From NCBI GenBank assembly GCA_034437275.1, contig DAOTUD010000131.1:1-6846 (forward strand): a stretch of DNA of 6,846 bases, read 5' to 3'. Shown here in pieces: positions 1 through 6,732 of this stretch. The stretch's first letter is position 1. Every line of letters begins with the position of its first letter. Source of the DNA: TC-15 sp034437275. Its GTDB lineage: Bacteria > Chloroflexota > Anaerolineae > Aggregatilineales > Aggregatilineaceae. A program made the position numbers and the translations under genes. The notes below the pieces were generated by a model. It had not been told where the DNA came from, made no database searches, and saw only the letters and a program-made list of their open reading frames with translations.

Positions 1-12
1 CCTGGCTCCCTC

Positions 13-91
13 CCCGCGCGCGGAGAGGGGGAAACAAACCGGGACCCAAAGTCCCTCTCCGTTCACGGGGAGGGATTTAGGGAGGGGTAAA
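13..91 (+). repeat. Hairpin-rich interspersed repeat, left copy
   Basis: G/C-rich non-coding repeat. Positions 49-91 match the reverse complement of 6773-6815 over 43 bases with a single difference (C at 64 against T in the other copy). The outer part, about 13-28 (CCCCGCGCGCGGAGA), also matches the far end of the other copy before the two diverge in length. Three potential hairpins are visible. The first is around CCGCGCGCGG. The second is GGGAC/GTCCC (41-45 and 51-55). The third pairs CCCTCTCCG with CGGGGAGGG around a TTCA loop (53-74, one G-T pair). An ATTTAGGGAGGGGT tail follows. Repeats of this style are common in spacers of some Chloroflexota and cyanobacteria, as I recall. It lies about 140 bases downstream of the kinase stop and could act as a structured transcript end, though no clean U-tract follows. 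Confidence 0.8.
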
Positions 92-232
92 CCATCGACA
101 CACGCGCCAGGATATCTAGCATAACCCCCTATTAATACTTTTTGTGGAACGTGATGCGGCGCTAGTTGTGTGCTTTACGCTGGCCCCTGGTCCTAACACG
201 GTTGGGAGCGGCCCGCGTTAACTGCCCCTGGC

Positions 233-3200
233 TTACGACGCGACCTGCTCGGCGGCGGCGCGTTCTTCTTCCGTCGCCACCGGGATCGTAAAGTGGAACG
301 TGGTCCCGATGTTCGGCTGGCTCTCGACCCAGATCATGCCGCCGTGCTGCTCGATCAGCCCTTTGGTGATCGTCAGGCCCAGGCCGGTGCCGGGCTGTTC
401 GCGCGTCTTGGGGTTCTCGCTGCGGAAATAGGGTGTGAACAGCTCGTTCAGGTCTTCCTCGCTCATGCCGATGCCGGTATCCTGCACGAAGCAGTGGATC
501 ACATTCGGCGGCCCTTCGGGGTCCCAGGTGTTGCGCGTCGCCTCGGCGTGGATGACGATCTCGCCACCGGGCGGCGTGTACTTGTAGGCGTTGGAAATAA
601 AGTTGGTCATGATCTGGATCAGGCGGTTCTGGTCGCCCATGACCAGCGGCAGACTCTCGGGCACGGCGAGCCGGATCGTCTGCTCCTTCTCCTCGATCTG
701 GCCCTGCTGGGCGCGCAGCGTCTCGACCACCACGTAGCGGAAATCGACCGGGAACATCTCCAGCCGCAGGTTGTCCGTCTGCTGCTTGGTCAGGTCGTTG
801 AGGTCGCTCACCAGCGTTTCCATGCGGCTCACGTTGCTGAAGATCGTGTTCAGGAAGTCGGACTGCTGCTCGTTGACCGGCCCGACCACACCCTTGAGCA
901 GCAGGTCGGTGTAGCCCTTCATGCTGGTCATCGGGTTCTTCAGCTCGTGGGCCACGAAGCTCACGAACTCGCTCTTGGCCTCGTTGGCGCGCTGGAGTTC
1001 CTGGAACAACTGCGCGTTGACGATGGCCGGGCTGGCGTGCTCGGCCAGACGCGCGACGAAGTCCAGGTCCAGCAGGTCGAGCTGGCCTTCCTGGTCGCTC
1101 TCCAGGATGATCACGCCGATCACCTGGTTGGCGCTGAACAGCGGCACCGTCAACTGCGCGACACAGCCCGCCAGCGACTCCTCGTAATCCGGGTCGATGC
1201 TCACGTCCGTGACCAGCGACGGCTGGCCGGAGCGCACCACGCGCCCCACGATGCCCTTGTTCGCCGGGTACCACTGCTCAAGACCGGGCGTGCCGAAGGG
1301 GCTGTCGAGCGGGTAGCCGTAGGAGGCGGTGATGCGCAGTTCGCCGCGCTCGCGGTCGAGGATGAACAGCGCCCCCGCCGCCGCGCCGCTTTTGCGCAGC
1401 GCCCAATCCATCGTAATGTCCAGCACGTTCTCCAGGTTGAGCGTGCGGTTAAGCTCCTGGTCGATGCGCTGCATAGTGTCCAACTCCTGCACGCGCAGCG
1501 CGAGCTGCTGGTCGGTCATGTCGAACAGGCGCGCGTTCTCGATGGCGATGGCGGCCTGCCCGGCGAACGTTTCGAGCAGGTCGGCGTCTTCCTGTACGAA
1601 GATGCTGCCGTCGCGCTTGTTGACCATCTGCAGCACGCCAATCGTGCGCCCCTGGGCCAGCAGCGGCACCGACAGCAGCGCGTTCGACTCGAAGCCATCG
1701 TCGTCGCCGTTCACGTCTGCGCCGTCGGGTTGTTCGGCCCCCTCGAATCCGTTGCCGCCGCTCATCGCGCCCAGGACATCGCGCTCCTCGGTGGAGTGCA
1801 GGTCGCCGTACCAGCGCGAATCCCGCGCCGGGTCGTTGACGATGATCGACGAGCCGCGCTGCGCGGTCGCACCGACCACACCGCTGCCCGCCGGGATGCG
1901 GGTGCCGATCAAGTCCTCGCCGCCGCCGCCGATTACCACGCGGAACTCCAGGTCGCTGCTTTCCTCGTCGACCAGCAGCAGGCTCCCGGCCTCGGTGCCG
2001 AGAATTTGCACCGCGTTTTCGGTGATCATCGACAGCAGCCGGTCCAGGTTGCCCATCTCCGAGGCGAGCTGGCTGGCGATCTCGTTGATCGCGCTGAGCT
2101 GCCGGGCACGAAGCTGCGTCTTCTCGAAGAGCTGCAGCTTGTCAATCGCGCTGGACGCCAGGTTGGCGATGTCCCAGAACAGGTCTTGCTGGTCGTCGGT
2201 GAAGATCACGCCCGGCTCGGTCGTGGCGGCAACCATCACGCCCAGCACGCCGCCGCCGGTGTCGGCCATCAGCGGCACGCCCATCCACGCCTTGAGTTCC
2301 GGGTTATCGACCTCGCCGCGCGGGTCGCGCAGCAGCGACTCGCGCACGTAATCATCGGTGCGGATCGTCTGCTGCGTGCGCGCGATCTCGCTCATCAGGT
2401 CGCGGCCCATGCGCCGGCGCTGCCCCTCGATGTGGGCGTTACGCTCGTCGCCCTCGTTGTAGAACACGTAGGACAACTCGTCGACGTTGGGGTCGCGCAG
2501 CGCAATGTAGAAGTTCGGCGCGTCGATCACGCGGATCGTCTGCGCGTAGATCAACTCCAGCAGCGTGTCCAGGTCAATCGCAAAGTTGAGCGCGCGGCTC
2601 ACCTGGCTGAGCACGTCCTGCACGCGGACGCGGCGCTCCAGGTCGTCGACAGCCTGTGCGCGCTCGACCGCGACCGCGATCTGGTCGCTGAGGTGCTCGA
2701 TAAAGCGCAGGTCCTCGTGCAAATAGGGTGCCCCGCCCCGCCGCGGGCCGATCACGACGAAGCCGTTGAGCGTGCGCTGGCCGCGCAGCCGCACGATCAC
2801 CGGCGCGCCCAGCACCGCCAGCCGCGACCGGTCGCTCACCACGTCGAGCGGCAGCGGGCGGCCTTCTTCCAGGTACAGCAGGCTGGCCCGGTCGCGCAGG
2901 TAGCGGATCAGGCCGCTGTCGCTGGCAAAGGTGATGTCGGTCGGGTGGCGTCCGGTTTCGGGGTCGGGTTCGGCGCGGTACTCTTGCGTGACGATATCGC
3001 GCACGAACAGGATCACATGCTCCGGCGCCAGCGCGTCGTCCAGCGTTTCGTGGACCAGCGTCAACACGTCGTGCAGCGTGACCACGTTGGTTACCTCGCG
3101 GGAGAATTCCTCCAAATACTGCTGGTAGGCGCGGCGCGCGCGGAAATACGCCGCGTCGATCAAACGCTGCAAAAACAGCCGCAGCGGCGTGAACAGAATC

Positions 3201-4489
3201 GCCACCACGAAGATCGCGAAGGCGATCAACACCGGACTCAGCGCGGTTTCGCGCATCGAGCGCCCGATCAGCATCCCGATCCCGGCCACGATCAGCCAGT
3301 AGCCGAGCATCAACACGCCGATCATCAGGCTGTAGAGCAGGCCCTGCGTGATCACGCGGTCGGTGTCCACCAGCCGGAACTGCAAGGTGGCGTAAATCGC
3401 GCTCAGCGGGAACAGGATCGGCACCACCGAATTGAAGACGATCAACCCGGCCAGCGGTTCCCCGACCACCAGCCGCCAGCCAAACGCGACCAGCGCCAAC
3501 GCCAGCCAGGGCACCAGCCCGAACAGCACCATCGTGGTCTGGTTGCGCACAATCGGCGACGAGGATCGCTGCCGCCGCCAGGACACCATCCCGCCCAGGA
3601 TCAGCGCCCCGACCAGCAGCGTCCCGTTGACGACCGCCGTCGAGGCGTAGGTCAGCGCCAGATCGGACGAGCGATACAGCGCGATCGCAATCCCGCCCAG
3701 CGCCAGCGACACCAGCAGCGGCGACCAGCGCAGCGAGGGCGTATGCTGGATCGTGGCAAAGCGGTAGGGGAACTCCAGCGCAAACACGATCAACAGCCCG
3801 GCCAGCAGCGCCCCGGCCACCATCCACACCTCGCCGTAGCGATGCGTGCTGATCGCGTCGAACGAGCCGGCCAGGAAGATCGCCATCACCGCCGCCACGA
3901 TCACGATGGTGCGCACCAACGGGCTGCGCGGTTGGCGCACCAGCAGCATCAACCCGGCCAGCCACAACGCCAGCCCTGCGCCCCAGCCGGTCCAGAAATA
4001 GCCCACCATGTCGCCGGCGGGCATCTCCTCCAGCCTGATCGACACCGCGCAGTCGTACAGGTTGACGGTGTCCGGCACCGGCGAGCACGCGGCCCCCGGC
4101 GGCAGCGCATTCTCGCTGCTGGCTTTGCGCAGGAAGTTGACCGTCACCCGGTCGCCGCTGGACTGAGACTCCAGAAGGCTGTTAAATTCGTCCAGGCGCG
4201 CGCCGGGCGGCTGGTCGTCCACCCGCGTATCATCGACCTCGATCACCTGGTCCCCGGACTCCAGGCCCATCGCGAAGGCCGGCCAGGACTCGTCGCTCAG
4301 CGACCGGTACACATCCACTTCGAGGCTGCGTGTCGGCAGGAACCCGGCAAAAGGCCGCTCGGACCAGGTCAGCGCCGTATTGGCGTACAGCACCAGCAGC
4401 GTGCCCGCTGCCACCAGCGCGCCAATCGCGATCAGCACGCCCAGCCATTGGCCCTGAATTTTTGCTATAGAAGAAGAGGATGCCCGCAT
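233..4489 (-). CDS. Membrane sensor histidine kinase: PDZ loop, 10 TM, 4 GAF
   Basis: Sensor kinase of 1418 residues that autophosphorylates a histidine and should pass phosphate to a response regulator not present here. Numbering is from ATG 4489. TM1 is about 16-35. An extracytoplasmic PDZ-like domain spans about 56-120 (core GLESGDQVIEVDDTRVDD) and is followed by a segment with Cys135 and Cys147, a possible disulfide. Nine more hydrophobic helices follow (about 163-184, 193-209, 221-239, 256-272, 282-301, 319-339, 346-368, 383-407, 415-433). Arg-rich loops fall on the inside, so both ends are cytoplasmic. Four GAF-like domains occupy about 470-610, 636-785, 814-987 and 1019-1163. HisKA has His1181 in FVAHELKNP. 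HATPase_c has an N box with Asn1300, G1 DTGIGM (1337-1342), an F box FTPYFR and G2 GTGLGL (1367-1372). All catalytic motifs are intact, and there is no receiver domain. TTG at 4504 would add five residues; I chose ATG because GGAG lies 9 bases upstream. Stop is TAA. The GAF ligands are unknown. Confidence 0.95.
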   Translation of the reverse strand: MRASSSSIAKIQGQWLGVLIAIGALVAAGTLLVLYANTALTWSERPFAGFLPTRSLEVDVYRSLSDESWPAFAMGLESGDQVIEVDDTRVDDQPPGARLDEFNSLLESQSSGDRVTVNFLRKASSENALPPGAACSPVPDTVNLYDCAVSIRLEEMPAGDMVGYFWTGWGAGLALWLAGLMLLVRQPRSPLVRTIVIVAAVMAIFLAGSFDAISTHRYGEVWMVAGALLAGLLIVFALEFPYRFATIQHTPSLRWSPLLVSLALGGIAIALYRSSDLALTYASTAVVNGTLLVGALILGGMVSWRRQRSSSPIVRNQTTMVLFGLVPWLALALVAFGWRLVVGEPLAGLIVFNSVVPILFPLSAIYATLQFRLVDTDRVITQGLLYSLMIGVLMLGYWLIVAGIGMLIGRSMRETALSPVLIAFAIFVVAILFTPLRLFLQRLIDAAYFRARRAYQQYLEEFSREVTNVVTLHDVLTLVHETLDDALAPEHVILFVRDIVTQEYRAEPDPETGRHPTDITFASDSGLIRYLRDRASLLYLEEGRPLPLDVVSDRSRLAVLGAPVIVRLRGQRTLNGFVVIGPRRGGAPYLHEDLRFIEHLSDQIAVAVERAQAVDDLERRVRVQDVLSQVSRALNFAIDLDTLLELIYAQTIRVIDAPNFYIALRDPNVDELSYVFYNEGDERNAHIEGQRRRMGRDLMSEIARTQQTIRTDDYVRESLLRDPRGEVDNPELKAWMGVPLMADTGGGVLGVMVAATTEPGVIFTDDQQDLFWDIANLASSAIDKLQLFEKTQLRARQLSAINEIASQLASEMGNLDRLLSMITENAVQILGTEAGSLLLVDEESSDLEFRVVIGGGGEDLIGTRIPAGSGVVGATAQRGSSIIVNDPARDSRWYGDLHSTEERDVLGAMSGGNGFEGAEQPDGADVNGDDDGFESNALLSVPLLAQGRTIGVLQMVNKRDGSIFVQEDADLLETFAGQAAIAIENARLFDMTDQQLALRVQELDTMQRIDQELNRTLNLENVLDITMDWALRKSGAAAGALFILDRERGELRITASYGYPLDSPFGTPGLEQWYPANKGIVGRVVRSGQPSLVTDVSIDPDYEESLAGCVAQLTVPLFSANQVIGVIILESDQEGQLDLLDLDFVARLAEHASPAIVNAQLFQELQRANEAKSEFVSFVAHELKNPMTSMKGYTDLLLKGVVGPVNEQQSDFLNTIFSNVSRMETLVSDLNDLTKQQTDNLRLEMFPVDFRYVVVETLRAQQGQIEEKEQTIRLAVPESLPLVMGDQNRLIQIMTNFISNAYKYTPPGGEIVIHAEATRNTWDPEGPPNVIHCFVQDTGIGMSEEDLNELFTPYFRSENPKTREQPGTGLGLTITKGLIEQHGGMIWVESQPNIGTTFHFTIPVATEEERAAAEQVAS

Positions 4490-4498
4490 GGTCAATCG

Positions 4499-4502
4499 CT
4501 CC
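4499..4502 (-). promoter_or_regulatory. Ribosome binding site of the kinase gene
   Basis: GGAG on the minus strand, 9 bases before ATG 4489. It supports the ATG over the in-frame TTG at 4504, although AGGA also lies 5 bases before that TTG, so the choice is not fully settled. Either start leaves the membrane anchor and all domains unchanged. Confidence 0.6.
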
Positions 4503-4541
4503 AACCACGTCCTAAATAAATAACGGCTTCATTCATTCCGC

Positions 4542-4550
4542 ATTGTAACA
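4542..4550 (-). promoter_or_regulatory. Candidate extended -10 promoter for the kinase
   Basis: The minus strand reads TGTTACAAT, a TGn motif followed by TACAAT (five of six matches to TATAAT). No good -35 hexamer is found 16-18 bases upstream, as is typical of extended -10 promoters. Predicted initiation near 4535 gives a leader of about 45 bases. It lies downstream of the protease terminator, so the kinase would be transcribed independently. A second AT-rich -10-like site (TATAAA, 4608-4613) is a weaker alternative. Confidence 0.4.
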
Positions 4551-4561
4551 TACATCCTGAA

Positions 4562-4573
4562 GATAGTCCTATC
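4562..4573. promoter_or_regulatory. Small palindrome at the kinase -35 position
   Basis: GATAG-TC-CTATC is a perfect 5-bp inverted repeat with a 2-base centre. It covers the place where the -35 element of the candidate promoter at 4542-4550 would sit. It partly overlaps a second inverted repeat, GTCC/GGAC (4566-4569 and 4577-4580). It could be an operator or activator site, but a palindrome this short can occur by chance. Confidence 0.2.
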
Positions 4574-4729
4574 GCCGGACGAGGGATAACCAAATCCTCA
4601 CCTGAAATTTATAAAATCATAACGCTGGGGCGTGCCACAGCGGGCAGAACTACAGAATGCGGAGGGGTGAGGGCCAACCTGCGAACGATCACGCTATTCT
4701 GCAGAGCTACCTCACAGCGTGCACTACCC

Positions 4730-4758
4730 AAAAAAGGCGTGCCGTCAATCGACACGCC
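4730..4758 (-). terminator. Rho-independent terminator of the protease gene
   Basis: On the minus strand a perfect 6-bp stem, GGCGTG with CACGCC (4758-4753 and 4741-4736), encloses an 11-base loop and is followed directly by six T residues (4735-4730). It begins about 30 bases after the protease stop codon. It separates the protease from the kinase gene in the same orientation, arguing against simple co-transcription. The T-tract follows the stem only on the minus strand, so it works in one direction. Confidence 0.8.
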
Positions 4759-4788
4759 ACACGTCGGCACGATTTGGACAAGGCCCGG

Positions 4789-6252
4789 TCACTGCCGCGC
4801 GTAGGTGATGTACTGCCAGCCCAACTCGCGCTGCCAGCTTTGATCGTCGCTGGCGACCTCGAACTGGATGTTGATCGGGTAGCTGCCCGGCTGGGCGATG
4901 CCGAGCGCCTGGTACGGGACGAACAGCACCAGATTGTCGTAGATCGTCTGCGCGCAGCACGGCAGCAGCGGTGCCTGCGCGATCACGGCGTCGTCGGCGT
5001 CGCGATAAGGCGACGGGGCGCTGGCGTTCACGATGGGCGCGCCGGTCTCGTCGAGATAAAAGCGCGCGTAGAGCGTGGCGGCACGCTGTGCCCAGCCGCC
5101 GATCACAAACGCGGCGTGCATGCGGATGCCGGGCAGCCCGTCCTCAACCACGTTATGCTCCAGCCACAGGTTGTCCAGCTCCACCCACACCGCGCTATCT
5201 GGGGCAGGCGTGGCCGGCGGTGCCGTCACGACCGGCGTATCCCCGCCGACCGCCATCAGCGCGACCTCGGCGGGCCGGATGCCACCCAGGCGGCCCCCGG
5301 TCTGCCCCTCGGCGCGAACGGTGGTCGGGATGCCAATAAACTGCCCGTTGCCGTTGACCACCAGCCCGCCGCTGTTGCCGGGCGCGATCTCGGCGTCGGT
5401 GCGGTACCACACCGGCAGCCGCTGCGTGCCGACGTTGCCGTTTTCCACCGACACGATGCTGCCGCTGGTCACGACCAGATAATCATCGCCAATGCCCGGA
5501 TAGCCGAAAATGTAGACGGTATCGCCCCGGTAGACCTCGCTGGCCGCGACCAAGGTCGGGATGTAGGGCAAATTCAGCGCGCTGGTCTGGACCGGGTTGC
5601 CGTCCATGTCGTAGCGGATGGCGACCATCGCCACGTCGTACACCAGATCGGTCGTGATGACCTCGGCCATGTAGCGGTATTCAGGCGGATCGTTGATGTC
5701 GTCCAGGATCGCCACCGCCAGAAAATCCGCGTCCTCGACCACGTGCGCATTGGTCACGATCACGCCGTCCGGGCTGGTGATGGTGCCGGTGCCGGTCGAG
5801 GCCATGCCGCTGTTGGTCACGTTGGCCAGCAGCACCACCGTGCGCGCCAGTTCGGCGATCTCGTAGCGGTCGAGCAGGCCGTCATCGTCGACCACACCGG
5901 ACAACTGGTCCTGGCAGGTATCCAGGCGGTGCTTGACCGCCCAGCCGGTCGCATCCGTAAAGCGGACCGGCACCCAGGTGTAGCTGTTGGCGTTTTGCTG
6001 GCGGCTGTAGTCGGCCTCGAGGCGATCCCCGGCGGCCTGGGTGGCGACTACGTCGTAATCCAGGCTGGGACCGCTGCGGATGTTGAGCGCCATCGGGCCG
6101 TTGACCACAACGCAGCGCCAGATCACATCATCTTGTTGGGCAAGGCTGGGGGCGGGCGGCGGTGTGGCGGCGGCATATACCGGTGCTGTGGTCAGTGCCA
6201 GCAGCAGCACTGCGCCAGCGATCACCAGCCACCATTGGTTATGGTGTCTCAT
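4789..6252 (-). CDS. Secreted HtrA/trypsin-like serine protease with SH3b domain
   Basis: Exported serine endopeptidase of the S1/PA clan, 487 residues from ATG 6252. A signal peptide covers about 1-28: basic start, hydrophobic core and APVYAA cleavage region. A bacterial SH3 domain spans about 45-113 (ALNIRSGP, GWAVKHRL) and is bracketed by Cys47 and Cys113; such domains often bind cell wall or peptides. The protease domain is about 138-330. His170 lies in TNAHVV, Asp206 in YDVAMVAI and Ser294 in TDAEIAPGNSGG, so the triad is complete and resembles HtrA/DegP consensus. No PDZ domain follows, unlike typical HtrA. A Pro/Ala-rich linker (about 338-352) leads to a C-terminal domain (about 355-480) with LWLEHNV, GIRMHAAF and LFVPYQALG. 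I recall this pattern from a widespread uncharacterised beta-rich bacterial domain. TTG at 6258 would add two residues but is too close to the Shine-Dalgarno site. Its terminator is at 4730-4758. The substrate is unknown. Confidence 0.93.
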   Translation of the reverse strand: MRHHNQWWLVIAGAVLLLALTTAPVYAAATPPPAPSLAQQDDVIWRCVVVNGPMALNIRSGPSLDYDVVATQAAGDRLEADYSRQQNANSYTWVPVRFTDATGWAVKHRLDTCQDQLSGVVDDDGLLDRYEIAELARTVVLLANVTNSGMASTGTGTITSPDGVIVTNAHVVEDADFLAVAILDDINDPPEYRYMAEVITTDLVYDVAMVAIRYDMDGNPVQTSALNLPYIPTLVAASEVYRGDTVYIFGYPGIGDDYLVVTSGSIVSVENGNVGTQRLPVWYRTDAEIAPGNSGGLVVNGNGQFIGIPTTVRAEGQTGGRLGGIRPAEVALMAVGGDTPVVTAPPATPAPDSAVWVELDNLWLEHNVVEDGLPGIRMHAAFVIGGWAQRAATLYARFYLDETGAPIVNASAPSPYRDADDAVIAQAPLLPCCAQTIYDNLVLFVPYQALGIAQPGSYPINIQFEVASDDQSWQRELGWQYITYARQ

Positions 6253-6260
6253 GTACAATT

Positions 6261-6265
6261 CTCCC
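6261..6265 (-). promoter_or_regulatory. Ribosome binding site of the protease gene
   Basis: GGGAG on the minus strand lies 8 bases before ATG 6252. It is only 2 bases from the alternative TTG at 6258, so it decides in favour of the ATG. Confidence 0.75.
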
Positions 6266-6287
6266 GCTGTTTGCTTCTCTATTATCT

Positions 6288-6296
6288 ACTATAGCA
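6288..6296 (-). promoter_or_regulatory. Candidate extended -10 promoter for the protease
   Basis: The minus strand reads TGCTATAGT, a TGn plus TATAGT (five of six matches). No convincing -35 is seen. Predicted initiation near 6281 gives a leader of about 30 bases that includes the Shine-Dalgarno site. It has the same layout as the candidate kinase promoter. It competes with the consensus -10 hexamer at 6374-6379. Confidence 0.4.
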
Positions 6297-6373
6297 TTGA
6301 AACGACGCGCCCACGCATTTTTTAAACGAATTATTATCGACTACTCATCCACGCCCGCGATATGTCATCCCAT

Positions 6374-6379
6374 ATTATA
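6374..6379 (-). promoter_or_regulatory. Alternative consensus -10 hexamer, protease leader
   Basis: A perfect TATAAT on the minus strand starts 6 bases after the stop codon of the small upstream gene. No -35 consensus is found 17-18 bases upstream, because that stretch is GC-rich coding sequence. If used, initiation near 6367 would give the protease a leader of about 115 bases. The start of that leader could form the short hairpin ATATG/CATAT (6360-6364 and 6371-6375), which overlaps the -10 itself. Confidence 0.3.
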
Positions 6380-6384
6380 CGGAG

Positions 6385-6699
6385 TCAGCGCAGCAGCGTC
6401 CCGGCGATGATCGTCAGCCTGCCCAACAGCACCGAGGGAAACACCAGCGCGGCGCTGTGCGCGATGTCGGTGCCGTCGCGCGATGCGCGCTCGTGCGTCC
6501 GCCTGGGGTTGGTAGTCTCAATATACTGGTACATCCAGGTGCGCGTCATGCCCAGGTCATCCGCGCTGCGCAGGCCCGCCACCGCCCCACGCGCCAGCAC
6601 CGCCGCGATCAGCGCGCCTTCGATCAGCAGCACGCGCCCGACCGTCCGCCGCAGAAATCGCCCCACCCGCCGCCACCGGGCTGTATGTCGCTTCGCCAT
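6385..6699 (-). CDS. Small hypothetical Arg-rich membrane protein
   Basis: Protein of 104 residues that I do not recognise. The first 22 residues are very basic (nine Arg and one Lys). A moderately hydrophobic stretch follows (about 22-43, VLLIEGALIAAVLARGAVAG), then a polar central loop (about 44-81) with the aromatic patch TWMYQYIETTNP, and a second hydrophobic stretch at the C-terminus (about 83-103, AALVFPSVLLGRLTIIAGTL). This suggests a two-helix inner-membrane protein with both ends in the cytoplasm. The start is well supported: AGGAGG lies 7 bases before ATG 6699, while GTG at 6702 is less well spaced. Stop is TGA. It lies 132 bases upstream of the protease in the same orientation with no strong terminator between, so read-through into the protease is possible. 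The function is unknown. Confidence 0.7.
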   Translation of the reverse strand: MAKRHTARWRRVGRFLRRTVGRVLLIEGALIAAVLARGAVAGLRSADDLGMTRTWMYQYIETTNPRRTHERASRDGTDIAHSAALVFPSVLLGRLTIIAGTLLR

Positions 6700-6706
6700 C
6701 ACACCC

Positions 6707-6712
6707 CCTCCT
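6707..6712 (-). promoter_or_regulatory. Consensus Shine-Dalgarno of the small membrane gene
   Basis: AGGAGG on the minus strand, 7 bases before ATG 6699. It is the strongest ribosome binding site in the window and the main evidence that this short frame is a real gene with the ATG as its start. Confidence 0.8.
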
Positions 6713-6732
6713 GTATCCTAGAGCGTGTTATG

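Noticed and set aside
92..232. Possible terminator for the kinase, from the imperfect inverted repeat 194-200/214-220 and a GCCCCTGG direct repeat (183-190, 224-231)
   Set aside because: The stem has a mismatch, and no T-tract follows it on the minus strand; the direct repeat is short.
293..4519. Very long plus-strand open frame opposite the kinase
   Set aside because: Its translation is rich in His, Arg, Gln and Ala with no domain pattern. The minus frame has complete kinase motifs, so this is a codon-bias shadow.
4690..4721. Inverted repeat CACGCT/AGCGTG in the protease-kinase spacer
   Set aside because: The 6-bp arms with a 20-base loop and no T-tract are within chance expectation; the adjacent terminator explains the 3' end better.
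5852..5895. EF-hand-like loop DDDGLLDRYEI in the protease between SH3b and catalytic domain
   Set aside because: With Gly at loop position 6, position 1 is Val instead of Asp, so a calcium-binding loop is not supported.
4657..6294. 545-codon plus-strand open frame opposite the protease
   Set aside because: It runs through the terminator hairpin and mirrors the codons of the intact protease; no recognisable domains or supported start.
6303..6323. T-run ATTTTTT after a GC-rich stretch, as a plus-strand terminator
   Set aside because: The stem is only GCG/CGC, 3 bp, and there is no plus-strand gene upstream for it to serve.
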